Origin: Candidatus Sulfopaludibacter sp.
GTDB lineage: Bacteria; Acidobacteriota; Terriglobia; Bryobacterales; Bryobacteraceae
DNA: 50,417 bases
Assembly: GCA_031292755.1 (NCBI GenBank)
Contig: JARLGM010000031.1
Coordinates: forward strand, 1-50,417
Direction of reading: 5' to 3'
The translations under genes and the position numbers were made by a program. Position 1 is the stretch's first letter; every line of letters begins with the position of its first letter. The notes under the pieces are model-generated. The model was not told the DNA's origin, ran no database searches, and saw only the letters and a program-made list of their open reading frames with translations. Below are positions 9,379-19,129 of the stretch, piece after piece.

Positions 9379-11291
9379 CGCCGCACCTCTGCCGCGGTTC
9401 GCGACTTGTGCCGCAGCAGCAGCGGACGCAGCGCGCGCCGGAAGCTGCCGTACAGCACCCACTCCGCCAGCAGACACAAACCGCCCGCTACCGCCAGCCA
9501 CGGCCACACATCGATGCTGCTGTCCAGCACCGCCGCAAAATGCGGAATGCCCTGCCGCACATCCGGCGGCGGGACCCATTTCGAATCCCACAGCTCCGGA
9601 ATGGTCATGGCGTACATATACTCGCGATTGCCTGCCACCACCCGCACCGACCCCGGAGTCCCCGAGAAAAACTGCACCGTGCGATCGCGCATCGTAAACG
9701 GCAGCGGTGCGCCGTCTTCGCCCGTCACCTGAATGTCCTTTTGCGGCGTCTCCCGGTCCAGCGCCACTTTCACCGTACCCACACTGCCGCCGGTAATTTC
9801 CCAGCGCTGAAAAATCTCCGGCGACACCCAGCGCAACAGATTGGCAAACAGCAGCGGAGTCGCCAGCTCGTAACGCATCGCCGAAAGCGCCGGATGGAAT
9901 CCCAGCACCACGATCTTCGGCTTGCCCTCACGCGCCACAATTACCGGACCCGCCGCCACCTCGCCCACGCGTCCGTCGCTCGGCGCGGCTTCGAAGACCG
10001 AGACCTTCTCCAGCTTGAAATCCTTGGTGCGCAACCCCGCCGATGCCGGGTGCTCCGGGTTCCAGCCCGCGAACGGCACATTCTCCACCGACGTGCGAAT
10101 CGGGATCGGCGAGCCCTGCGCCGGTGGATCGATCCAGATCGAATCCGCCGCCGGCCGCTGCGGCGGCACAAAGCGGTCCAGAATCACCAACCCCTGATCG
10201 TTCGCCCGATACTCCGCCGGCCTGCGAAACACCGCCGTCACCCGCGGCGTGGCCGCCAGCACCGGCCGCAGCAGTTCCGGCTCGTTCGAATATACCGTCA
10301 CCGCCAGCGCCGGCTGGCCGGGCAGTTCCATCTCCGCGTGATCGTCGGCCGGAAATACATCGTGCGGCGTCAGATTCACGCCCAGCACTCCGGCCGCCGT
10401 GGTTCGGTATTGGAAGCTGGCTTCGCTGTCGCCCCCCGGCTGCAAGCTAAGGCGCTGCGTGCCGATCGGCACCCGCCCCGCCTGTTGCGGCGTGCCGAAA
10501 TCCAGCGACATCGTTACGTTGCGCGGCGCGGTCCCGTAATTGTGCGCGGAAACGTAAATCTCCCACAGCGCCGGATCGGTGGCGGAGCGACGCATCCCGA
10601 TCTTCCGCAGCCCGCAGTTCTCCACGTTGTCGGCCACCGCAATCACGCGCAGATTCTTCGGAGGCGCCGATGCGCTCTCGCCGCTGTCCGCCGTGCGTCC
10701 CGGGCCGATAAACGCGATCTCGCCCGCCCGTCGCCCTTCCTGTAATTGAATGTGCCGCGCAAAAGATAGCGCCTGGTTCAAATTCAGCGCCGTGGACCCG
10801 GGCTGCGATGCCACAATCGCCGCGTCCACCTTCTGGTGCGTGGGTTCGAACGCCGTCGCCGGTGTGGCCAGCGCATCGGCACGCACCAGCATCACCCGGT
10901 CGCGCGCCGGCAGCGCCCGCAGATATTGCCGGGCCCGCGCCTTCGCCACATCCATCAGCGTGCCCTTCCCCGACCGGGCCATCATCCATGAAGACGTATC
11001 CAATACGATCACGTGATCCCGCCCCGCCAGCGCCGGCGTCCCGAAACGCAATTGCGCAATCGCCAGCAGCAACAGGCCCATGCCGATCAGTTGCAGCAGT
11101 AGCGACCACGGCTGGTTGATGTGCCGCCGCCGCGCCGCCACCGCCGGCTGCTCCGCCGCCACCCAGAACCGCAGCGTCGAAACCACCTGCTTTCGCCGGG
11201 ACCGGTCCAGCAGATAGAGCGCCACCGAAACCGCACCGATCGATCCGAAGACCGCCAGGAACTGGAAGAAAGATAGATTCAGCAGATACAT
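9375..11291 (-). CDS. BatA-N / VWA domain membrane protein
   Basis: A 638-residue protein with the BatA N-terminal two-helix hairpin (FFQFLAVFGSIGAVSVALYLLD and LLLQLIGMGLLLLAIAQL). A VWA domain follows with a degenerate MIDAS (VLDTSSWMM in place of DxSxS). A long beta-rich extracytoplasmic region (about 270-560) and a C-terminal helix (WPWLAVAGGLCLLAEWVLYG) complete it. It lies between the DUF58 gene (7-base gap) and the double-VWA gene (4-base overlap), so it belongs to the same operon. MoxR-DUF58-BatA/VWA sets generally act as chaperone-like assemblies at the inner membrane. Because the third MIDAS position is Trp rather than Ser, metal binding by this VWA domain is doubtful. Confidence 0.87.
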   Translation of the reverse strand: MYLLNLSFFQFLAVFGSIGAVSVALYLLDRSRRKQVVSTLRFWVAAEQPAVAARRRHINQPWSLLLQLIGMGLLLLAIAQLRFGTPALAGRDHVIVLDTSSWMMARSGKGTLMDVAKARARQYLRALPARDRVMLVRADALATPATAFEPTHQKVDAAIVASQPGSTALNLNQALSFARHIQLQEGRRAGEIAFIGPGRTADSGESASAPPKNLRVIAVADNVENCGLRKIGMRRSATDPALWEIYVSAHNYGTAPRNVTMSLDFGTPQQAGRVPIGTQRLSLQPGGDSEASFQYRTTAAGVLGVNLTPHDVFPADDHAEMELPGQPALAVTVYSNEPELLRPVLAATPRVTAVFRRPAEYRANDQGLVILDRFVPPQRPAADSIWIDPPAQGSPIPIRTSVENVPFAGWNPEHPASAGLRTKDFKLEKVSVFEAAPSDGRVGEVAAGPVIVAREGKPKIVVLGFHPALSAMRYELATPLLFANLLRWVSPEIFQRWEITGGSVGTVKVALDRETPQKDIQVTGEDGAPLPFTMRDRTVQFFSGTPGSVRVVAGNREYMYAMTIPELWDSKWVPPPDVRQGIPHFAAVLDSSIDVWPWLAVAGGLCLLAEWVLYGSFRRALRPLLLRHKSRTAAEVRR

Positions 11292-11298
11292 GGCGATT

Positions 11299-12180
11299 TC
11301 AAGCGATTCCCCTGGCCTTAATCAAATCTCCGAAGATCACCGATTCCAGAGATTGCGATGTCGCAATCCCGGCATACCGCCCGCCGCTGCGGAAGGCCAT
11401 CGTCTGAATCGCGCTCGCGTATTCATCGAACGCGCTCGTATACCGCCGCCGCGCATCGTCGTCGAAATCCAGTTTCAGTCCCGCCCCCGTCTCGGCATCG
11501 CGCAGTTCCAGTTCCCCCGTCCACGGCGGCGTCCGGTCCTCATCGCTCCACACCTGCAGCAGCATCAGCTCGTGGCCGAAATCCGCCAGGTACTGCAGCG
11601 CCCGCTCACAGCCTTGATCGTCCAGAAAATCCGAAATCACAATCACCAGCCCGCGCTGCGAATAGCTGCCGATGAAGTCCCGCACCACCGCGTTGTAGTC
11701 CGTTTTGCCCGAAGCTGTCATCGCTGCCAGAGAATCCATCACGCCCGGAAAGCGATGCCTGCCTCCGGTGGCGAAAATGCGCTGCGCCAGCCGCCCCGAA
11801 AACCCATGAATCTCGATCGTATCCAGCCGTACCAGCCCCACATAGCACAGCGACGCCGCCAGCTTGCGCGCATAGTCGAACTTCTGCCCGCCGTGCGCCG
11901 TCATCGATTCGCTCACATCCACCAGCATCCGCACCGGCACGCGTGGCTCCACCTGGAACATTTTCAGAAACAGCTTCTCGAGCCGCAGGTACGCGCGCCA
12001 GTTCACCGCGCGCAGATCGTCGCCGTGATGAAAATTCCGGTGATCCAGAAATTCCTGCCCGGCCCCGGCAAAGCGGGACATGTTATGCCCACCCACCAGG
12101 CCGGCAAATGATTTTTGCCAGTGGATGGTCAACCGTTCCAGTTTTTCCAGGAATTCCCGGTCCAACAACGGGGCGGGCAT
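11299..12180 (-). CDS. DUF58 domain-containing protein (MoxR-operon partner)
   Basis: A 293-residue cytosolic protein of the DUF58 family. The signature RNFHHGDDLRAVNWRAYLRL is at about 50-70, and the VWA-like Rossmann region begins with RMLVDVSESM (DxSxS-type), with VIVISDFLDDQ near the middle. DUF58 proteins almost always sit directly after a MoxR ATPase and before BatA/BatB-like VWA proteins, as here: 7 bases after the stop of moxR-side sequence and 7 bases before the BatA-like gene. The biochemical role is not settled; it is proposed to link the ATPase to the VWA subunits. A conserved neighbourhood is the main functional clue. Confidence 0.9.
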   Translation of the reverse strand: MPAPLLDREFLEKLERLTIHWQKSFAGLVGGHNMSRFAGAGQEFLDHRNFHHGDDLRAVNWRAYLRLEKLFLKMFQVEPRVPVRMLVDVSESMTAHGGQKFDYARKLAASLCYVGLVRLDTIEIHGFSGRLAQRIFATGGRHRFPGVMDSLAAMTASGKTDYNAVVRDFIGSYSQRGLVIVISDFLDDQGCERALQYLADFGHELMLLQVWSDEDRTPPWTGELELRDAETGAGLKLDFDDDARRRYTSAFDEYASAIQTMAFRSGGRYAGIATSQSLESVIFGDLIKARGIA

Positions 12181-12187
12181 ACGTTTC

Positions 12188-13186
<999 letters not shown>

Positions 13187-13188
13187 TT

Positions 13189-13201
13189 TTTACATTGTAA
13201 A
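13189..13201 (-). promoter_or_regulatory. TTTACATTGTAAA palindrome overlapping a -10-like element before moxR
   Basis: A perfect 13-base palindrome lies 3 to 15 bases upstream of the moxR ATG. On the coding strand it contains TACAAT followed by 7 bases and the start codon. It may be both the -10 element of a leaderless promoter and a repressor site. No convincing -35 hexamer is visible. Confidence 0.4.
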
Positions 13202-13275
13202 GCACCGGGACGGACTGGCGCAGGCATCGGATACTGCCTGGGTGAGGCGAGTATGAATTGTTGCGAGGAAAGGAG

Positions 13276-13698
13276 CTAAACGCCCGCTTGCTGACCCATC
13301 TTCTGGACCAGAACATCCAGAACGGTTGCCATCTCCGTGAGCGCTTTTCGAGCCTGATCCGGCAAGATCGTGCGCGTGACCCGGTAATAGAACTGCATCA
13401 CCTTGTAGTCCAGCACCAGCAGTCGGTCCTCAAATGAGGTCATCTCCAGCCCCGCCGCGTGTTCGATCAGGTAGGTGAGCATCTGGTAGTCACGGTTCAG
13501 AGCCTTGTGCAGCGGAGACAGCGTATCCCCGGTCTTCAGGCGCACCAGCACCACACTGCATTCGAATCTGGTATCCGGCTCTGAACCTGGTGTGGCCACC
13601 TGCTCTGCTGCATTTCGTAATAGGAGAATGCAGCTATACCGGAACCAGTAAACGAACAGTACAGCGGAAAACGCGATGATGAGTATGCTTGCCAGCAT
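13276..13698 (-). CDS. Small membrane-anchored protein of unknown function
   Basis: A 140-residue protein with one N-terminal membrane helix (LASILIIAFSAVLFVYWF then RYSCILLL) and a mostly helical cytosolic part rich in Leu, Thr and charged residues (RDYQMLTYLIEHAAG, DRLLVLDYKVMQFYYRVTR). I do not recognise a domain. It is transcribed in the same direction as the MoxR operon but separated by about 90 bases, and the intervening DNA holds a separate promoter-like element, so it is probably its own unit. There is no clear Shine-Dalgarno sequence before the ATG. The length, single frame and hydrophobic start suggest a real gene rather than a chance frame. Confidence 0.65.
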   Translation of the reverse strand: MLASILIIAFSAVLFVYWFRYSCILLLRNAAEQVATPGSEPDTRFECSVVLVRLKTGDTLSPLHKALNRDYQMLTYLIEHAAGLEMTSFEDRLLVLDYKVMQFYYRVTRTILPDQARKALTEMATVLDVLVQKMGQQAGV

Positions 13699-13716
13699 CG
13701 TTAATGTGGTACTAGA

Positions 13717-13751
13717 TCAACCATGACGAGTCTACCACTAACAATGGTTGA
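13717..13751. repeat. Interleaved inverted repeats (operator-like)
   Basis: TCAACCAT (13717-13724) and ATGGTTGA (13744-13751) form perfect 8-base inverted arms 19 bases apart. GTGGTA (13706-13711) and TACCAC (13733-13738) form a second pair interleaved with the first. Both lie just upstream of the small membrane protein gene on the minus strand, a plausible place for a regulator to bind. Confidence 0.35.
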
Positions 13752-13828
13752 CTGCAAGCCTTTTGATCGAGTACTATGCGGCCATTCTTACAGATTTGCG
13801 GCGGATACAGAATCGCTAGTACTGTATA

Positions 13829-15175
13829 CTAATTCGACGCTAGGGCCGCCGCCACATCCCTCCCAGGATACTCATAATCCAGCAACTTCCCCGACAGGTA
13901 GCTTTCATAGGAGCCCAGGTCGAAGTGCCCGTGCCCGCTCAGGCAGAACAAAATTACCTTAGACCGCCCCTCTTCCCGCGCCATCAGCGCTTCATCCACC
14001 GCCGCGCGAATCGCGTGCGCCGATTCCGGAGCCGGCAGGATCCCTTCCGCACGCGTAAACTGAAGTGCCGCTTCGAATACCGGCGTCTGGGGATACGACT
14101 TAGCCTCGATATACCCCAGCTTCATCAGGTGGCTCAGCAGCGGCGATGCCCCGTGGTACCGCAACCCGCCCGCGTGGATCCCCGGCGGCACGAAATCGTG
14201 CCCCAGCGTGTACATCTTGATCAGAGGCGTCAGCTTGGCGGTATCTCCAAAGTCGTATGCGAAGGTCCCCTTCGTCAGACTCGGACATGCCGACGGCTCC
14301 ACCGCCAGGATCCGCGGACCCTTACCTGCCATGCGATCCAGGACGTACGGTAACGATAGTCCCCCAAAATTGCTGCCCCCGCCAAAGCATCCGATCAACA
14401 CCTCCGGCTCCTCACCGGCCATCGCCATCTGGAGCCTGGCCTCCTGCCCGATCACGGTCTGGTGAAGCATCACATGATTCAGCACGCTGCCCAGCGCATA
14501 ATTGGTATCGGCATGGGTCGCGGCATCTTCCACCGCCTCGCTGATGGCGATTCCCAGGCTGCCCGGCGAATCCGGAGATTCCGCCAGCACCGCCCGCCCC
14601 GAATTCGTCCGATCGCTGGGACTGGGGAACACCTCCCCGCCCCAGGCATGCATCATCATCCGCCGGTACGGTTTCTGGTCGTAGCTGATCCGTACCATGT
14701 AGACCGTGCACTCCAGCCCGAACAGCCGGCAGGCCAGGGAGAGCGCGCTGCCCCACTGTCCCGCGCCCGTCTCCGTCGCCAGCCGCCGGATCCCCGCCCG
14801 CTTGTTGTAATACGCCTGCGCCACCGCCGTATTGGGCTTGTGACTGCCCGCCGGACTTGTCCCTTCGTACTTGTAGTAGATGTGGGCCGGAGTGTCCAAC
14901 GCCTTTTCCAGGCGGCGCGCCCGGAACAGCGGCGTGGCCCGCCACAGGCGATATATATCCATCACTTCGCCCGGAATATCGATTGTCGCGTGGGGCGAAA
15001 ATTCCTGCTCGATCAGTTCCATCGGAAAGATCGGCGCCAGGTCTTCGGGCGCCAGCGGCGCACGAGTCTGCGGGTTCAGCGGCGGAGCCAGCGGCTCCGG
15101 CAGAGAGGGCAGCACGTTGATCCAGGCCGTCGGGATCTGGCTGTCGGACAATAGAAATTTGGAGGTTTCAGACAT
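13829..15175 (-). CDS. trpB2: TrpB2-type (TrpB-like) tryptophan synthase beta subunit
   Basis: A 448-residue PLP enzyme of the TrpB2 class, about 50 residues longer at the N-terminus than classical TrpB. The PLP lysine is K113 in [15 protein letters not shown], and the phosphate-binding loop is [11 protein letters not shown]. TrpB2 condenses indole and serine to tryptophan. It usually occurs without a trpA neighbour and may salvage indole or act on other indole sources, and no trpA is nearby here. I chose the ATG at 15175 because homology to the family starts there ([19 protein letters not shown]); the frame runs further upstream without family sequence. No Shine-Dalgarno sequence is present; TACAAT lies 9 bases before the start. 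Divergent from the toast-rack lipoprotein gene. Confidence 0.93.
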   Translation of the reverse strand: MSETSKFLLSDSQIPTAWINVLPSLPEPLAPPLNPQTRAPLAPEDLAPIFPMELIEQEFSPHATIDIPGEVMDIYRLWRATPLFRARRLEKALDTPAHIYYKYEGTSPAGSHKPNTAVAQAYYNKRAGIRRLATETGAGQWGSALSLACRLFGLECTVYMVRISYDQKPYRRMMMHAWGGEVFPSPSDRTNSGRAVLAESPDSPGSLGIAISEAVEDAATHADTNYALGSVLNHVMLHQTVIGQEARLQMAMAGEEPEVLIGCFGGGSNFGGLSLPYVLDRMAGKGPRILAVEPSACPSLTKGTFAYDFGDTAKLTPLIKMYTLGHDFVPPGIHAGGLRYHGASPLLSHLMKLGYIEAKSYPQTPVFEAALQFTRAEGILPAPESAHAIRAAVDEALMAREEGRSKVILFCLSGHGHFDLGSYESYLSGKLLDYEYPGRDVAAALASN

Positions 15176-15184
15176 GGAAGGCTT

Positions 15185-15190
15185 ATTGTA
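15185..15190 (-). promoter_or_regulatory. TACAAT -10-like hexamer before trpB2 (possible leaderless start)
   Basis: TACAAT on the minus strand ends 9 bases before the trpB2 ATG. TTGTTC lies 16 bases further upstream as a weak -35 candidate. No ribosome-binding core is present in the short gap. Confidence 0.4.
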
Positions 15191-15254
15191 ACCGCAAAGC
15201 GCCACGGAACAATTGCGCCCCGCCCTGCGTAGGGATGGGGTAGGCAGGATCCAC

Positions 15255-15947
15255 ATGACTACCAGATTGCTGTTGACGCTTGGCGCTCTGAGCCTGACCG
15301 GTTGCGTGATCACGCACGAACCCGCCGGCCCGGCGCAATACAGTTCGCAGGCCATTGAGCGCGATGGCGCTAAGGAAGTGACCGTGCACCTCAATATGGG
15401 CGCCGGCCAGTTGAAAGTGGGCAGCGGCACGCATAAGTTGATGCAGGGTTATTTCACTTACAACCTGCCGTCCTGGAAACCCGAGCTAAACTACGCTTCC
15501 GGCGACCTCACGTTGAGCCAGCCCAAAACCCATAACATGCACGTGGGCAATAACAAGTACGAGTGGGACCTCCGCTTCGCCCAGGATATCCCCCTGAACT
15601 TCCACGTCAATTTCGGCGCCGGCGAAGCCCAGCTCGATCTCGGCAGCCTCACCCTGCGCCATGTTGACGTGCAGATGGGAGTAGGCAGCATCAAGCTCGA
15701 CCTGCGCGGCGTTCCCAAACAGGATTTCGACGTCACCATCGATGGCGGAGTCGGTGAAGCCGTCGTCCATCTTCCCGCCAGCGTCGGGGTCTATGCCGAA
15801 GCCTCCGGCGGTATCGGCGAGATCAGCGCCCGCGGCCTCCAAAAGCGCGAAGGTCACTGGATCACCGAAGCCTATAACCAGCCCGGCCCCAAAATCCATC
15901 TGAGCGTCCACGGAGGAGTAGGCTCCATCTCCCTGATCGCCGACTGA
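15255..15947 (+). CDS. Toast-rack family lipoprotein
   Basis: A 230-residue lipoprotein. The N-terminus [17 protein letters not shown] is a lipoprotein signal with lipobox L-T-G-C (C17). The rest is made of repeated beta-strand segments of the toast-rack/DUF4097-like type: [77 protein letters not shown]. Each turn carries a Gly-x-Gly. Related domains occur in LiaF-like and adhesin-like proteins that sense or line the envelope; the role here is unknown. GGCAGGA lies 6 bases before the ATG at 15255 and supports it over an earlier in-frame start at 15213. Divergent from trpB2. The 209 bases after it to the GH2 gene hold no gene. Confidence 0.82.
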   Translation: MTTRLLLTLGALSLTGCVITHEPAGPAQYSSQAIERDGAKEVTVHLNMGAGQLKVGSGTHKLMQGYFTYNLPSWKPELNYASGDLTLSQPKTHNMHVGNNKYEWDLRFAQDIPLNFHVNFGAGEAQLDLGSLTLRHVDVQMGVGSIKLDLRGVPKQDFDVTIDGGVGEAVVHLPASVGVYAEASGGIGEISARGLQKREGHWITEAYNQPGPKIHLSVHGGVGSISLIAD

Positions 15948-16156
15948 CACGGACCTAACCCAGCCGCTTCGGCGGACTGGCCGGTCCCCGGCATATCCGG
16001 CGGCGAGCCAGTCGAGGTATCCGGTGATGGCGATGGCCGCGGTACACGCCGCAAGACCTGACGTCAACACTGGACTTCCACGATTCACACTCAATACTCC
16101 GAAATAATCTGGCCAACCGGCTTGCCAGCGATTAGAATGTCGGTTTGGAGGCTGGC

Positions 16157-19099
16157 ATGAAACGCTGGACGCGACGGAGTGTTTTGCAGGGGGCTCTGGC
16201 ATTGCCCGCCGTAGCCGCGGCATCGGACGCCGGGAGCGCCGCCGAAGGCCCGCAGCCTCAGGCCGCACCCAAGGCCGGAGGGAGGGAGCGGCTGTCGCTG
16301 GATTTCGGCTGGCGGTTCCATTTCGGCCATGCCGGTGACGCCGCCCAGGACTTCAACTTCCGCGGCAACTTCTCCAAGACCGGGAACTTCGGGCCCGTCG
16401 GCACGCTGCTGTTCGACGATAGCGACTGGAAACCCGTGGATCTTCCGCATGACTGGGCGGTGGAGTTGCCGTTCCAGAACGATCCGGCGCTGGCCAGCAA
16501 GGGCTTCTATCCGCTCGGGAGAACATATCCGGCAACCAGCGTGGGATGGTACCGGCGCGTGCTGGACCTGCCGGCGTCAGGGGCGGGGAAGCGCATCTCC
16601 ATCGAGTTCGACGGCGCGTACCGCGAAGCCATGGTGGTCTTCAACGGATTCTACATCGGCCGGCACATCGGCGGGTACGATCCTTTCAGCTTCGACGTGA
16701 CCGATTTCGCTGCGTCCGGCGCGCCGAATGTCTTGCTGGTGCGTGTCGACGCGACGCAAAGCGACGGATGGTTCTACGAAGGCGCCGGCATATACCGGCA
16801 CGTGTGGCTGACCGTCACCAACCCGGTGCACGTGAAGAAGTGGGGGACCCTGGTGCGAAGCGAAGTGCGGCCGGCCGAGGCGACCGTGCGGATCCGGACG
16901 GAAGTGGAGAACCACGGCGCCACCCCGCAAAGCGCCCGCGTCACATCGACCATTCTCGACCCGGCCGGAAAGGTGGTAGGGAAAGCATCGACCGTGCCGT
17001 CTTCCATCCCTGGCGGAGAGGAACACGCGTATGAGCAACAGGTGATGGTGAAGTCTCCGGCACTGTGGTCGCTCGAAAATCGCAACCTGTACAAGATGGT
17101 GTCGGAGGTGGAAGCCGGCGGCGCCATCACCGACCGTTACGAAACCACGTTCGGCATCCGCACGTGTACTTTCGACGCGGAGAAGGGGTTCTTCCTCAAT
17201 GGGAAGTCCGTCAAGCTCAAAGGGACATGCAACCACCAGGACCATGCCGGAGTGGGCGCGGCAGTGCCCGGCGCGGTGCAGCGCTACCGCATCAGCAAAC
17301 TGCAGGAAATGGGTTGCAACGCACTGCGGACGTCGCACAACCCACCCACACCGGAACTGCTCGATGCCGCCGATGACTTGGGCATGCTGGTGTTCGACGA
17401 GACGCGCATGATGTCGTCGAATCCCGAAGGTCTGAGCCAGTTTGAAAACCTGGTGCGCCGCGACCGCAACCATCCGAGCGTGTTCCTGTGGTCGATGGGC
17501 AATGAGGAGGGCACGGCAGCCACCGACCGGGGCTTGCGGATCCTGACCGCCATGAAGCAGGTTGCCGCCAAAAACGATGGCTCGCGGCTGGTCTCGATTG
17601 CGCCGCTCGGCGGCAACAACATGGCGAAGTTCGGATTTGCGGCCTGCGACGTTCAGGGCTATAACTACGCCGATCCGGCGGCGGACGCGTTCCACAAAGA
17701 GAACCCGAAGATTCCCGTCATGGGTACCGAGCAAGTCAGCGCCGTGGCCACTCGCGGGATTTACGCCATGGACCCGGAGCACGGCTATGTCGGATCGTAC
17801 GACCCCTACACCACCACGGGACGCGCTTCCTGCGAGGGTTGGTGGAGTTTCTGCAATGCGCGTCCGTGGCTTGCGGGCGGCTTCATCTGGACGGGGTTTG
17901 ACTACCGCGGCGAGCCGTCGCCATACGGGTGGCCCAATATCAGTTCGCAATACGGCATCATCGATACCTGCGGCTTCCCCAAGGACAGCTTCTATTACTT
18001 CCAGGCATGGTGGACCGGGAAACCCGTGCTGCACCTGTTCCCGCACTGGAACTGGCCGGGTCTGGAAGGGCAGGAGATCGCGGTTTGGGTCTACTCCAAC
18101 CTGGATCGGGTAGAGTTACTCCTCAACGGTCAAAGCTTGGGCGCCAAGGAGATGAAGAAGGACTCGCATCTGGCATGGAACGTGAAGTACGCACCCGGTG
18201 CGATTGAAGCCCGCGGTTTTAAGGACGGCAAACAGGTGATGACTGCGCGGCGCGAAACCACCGGACCGGCGGCCAAACTGGCGATCGTGCCGGATCGCAA
18301 GGAGCTTTCCGCCGATGGGGAAGACATGGCCGTGTTCGTGGTGGAAGTGCAGGACGCTCAAGGCCGGGCCGTACCGGTGGCCAGCAACGAAGTGAACTTC
18401 CGCGTCTCCGGACAGGGCAATCCGATCGGTGTGGGCAATGGCGACCCGACGTGTCACGAATCCGATAAGGGTAATTCGCGGAAAGCCTTTTCCGGTCTGT
18501 GCATGACGATCGTGCAAGCCACCAAGGCGGCGGGGAGCATCACCGTGGAGGCGTCGTCGCAGGGGCTGACACCGGCCGGCGCGACGATCTCTTCCAGGGC
18601 CGTGAACCTCCGGCCCCAGGTCGCGGTGTGGGAGCGCCAGATTCCTGCCGGTCCGGGCATCACCGGCTTGTGGAGAGCTAATCCGGCGGCGCCGGCCGCG
18701 GGGCGCGGTGGCGGCGGGTTCGGCGGCGGCGTTCAGGTCTTCACTTTCCGGCAGAACGGCGGCGCGCTCACCGGTAGTGTGGAGGGCGGTGGCCGCGGCG
18801 GAGAAACGCCGGTTCCGATCGAGGAAGGCAAGGTGGATGGCAGCACCATCTCGTTCAAAGCCGGGAACGTCACCTACACGGGAACGGTGAAGGGAAGCGG
18901 GATCGAACTGCAGCGGACCGGGGCCGCCGGCCGCGGTGGAGGGCGCAGCGCTCCGGTTGCACCTGCCGGCCCGCGCCCCGCCATTGGCCCGCCGCCCGAC
19001 GGCTCAGACCCATCGTCGTCGGCGTTCATCAACGGAGGACGCGGTGGCCGGGGAGCTCCCGCGGCCGCGCCCCTCGTCATCGTCAGGGCGAAGAGATAG
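16157..19099 (+). CDS. Tat-exported glycoside hydrolase family 2 (beta-galactosidase-like)
   Basis: A 980-residue secreted enzyme. It has a Tat signal (RRSVLQGALALPAVAAA), then the GH2 sugar-binding domain (about 45-210), the immunoglobulin-like domain (about 215-320) and the TIM barrel (about 325-610). The acid/base Glu is E450 in SMGNEEGT and the nucleophile is E525 in MGTEQVS; TSHNPPTPELLDAADDLG is also diagnostic. After a DUF4982/Ig-like region the protein has a Gly-rich hinge (around 845-860), a small beta domain with SFKAGNVTYTGTVKG, and a Pro/Gly-rich tail. Substrate (beta-galactoside, glucuronide or mannoside) cannot be settled from sequence. TTGGAGG lies 6 bases before the ATG at 16157, favouring it over a TTG four codons upstream. 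It faces the fucosidase/amine oxidase pair. Confidence 0.93.
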   Translation: MKRWTRRSVLQGALALPAVAAASDAGSAAEGPQPQAAPKAGGRERLSLDFGWRFHFGHAGDAAQDFNFRGNFSKTGNFGPVGTLLFDDSDWKPVDLPHDWAVELPFQNDPALASKGFYPLGRTYPATSVGWYRRVLDLPASGAGKRISIEFDGAYREAMVVFNGFYIGRHIGGYDPFSFDVTDFAASGAPNVLLVRVDATQSDGWFYEGAGIYRHVWLTVTNPVHVKKWGTLVRSEVRPAEATVRIRTEVENHGATPQSARVTSTILDPAGKVVGKASTVPSSIPGGEEHAYEQQVMVKSPALWSLENRNLYKMVSEVEAGGAITDRYETTFGIRTCTFDAEKGFFLNGKSVKLKGTCNHQDHAGVGAAVPGAVQRYRISKLQEMGCNALRTSHNPPTPELLDAADDLGMLVFDETRMMSSNPEGLSQFENLVRRDRNHPSVFLWSMGNEEGTAATDRGLRILTAMKQVAAKNDGSRLVSIAPLGGNNMAKFGFAACDVQGYNYADPAADAFHKENPKIPVMGTEQVSAVATRGIYAMDPEHGYVGSYDPYTTTGRASCEGWWSFCNARPWLAGGFIWTGFDYRGEPSPYGWPNISSQYGIIDTCGFPKDSFYYFQAWWTGKPVLHLFPHWNWPGLEGQEIAVWVYSNLDRVELLLNGQSLGAKEMKKDSHLAWNVKYAPGAIEARGFKDGKQVMTARRETTGPAAKLAIVPDRKELSADGEDMAVFVVEVQDAQGRAVPVASNEVNFRVSGQGNPIGVGNGDPTCHESDKGNSRKAFSGLCMTIVQATKAAGSITVEASSQGLTPAGATISSRAVNLRPQVAVWERQIPAGPGITGLWRANPAAPAAGRGGGGFGGGVQVFTFRQNGGALTGSVEGGGRGGETPVPIEEGKVDGSTISFKAGNVTYTGTVKGSGIELQRTGAAGRGGGRSAPVAPAGPRPAIGPPPDGSDPSSSAFINGGRGGRGAPAAAPLVIVRAKR

Positions 19100-19108
19100 T
19101 AAGGCGTG

Positions 19109-19126
19109 CGGCTTCGCCTGAAGCCG
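19109..19126. terminator. Hairpin between convergent GH2 and amine oxidase genes
   Basis: CGGCTTC-GCCT-GAAGCCG forms a perfect 7-base-pair stem with a tetraloop in the 30-base gap between the two convergent genes. There is no T-run on either side, so it is a weak bidirectional terminator candidate. Confidence 0.35.
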
Positions 19127-19129
19127 GAC

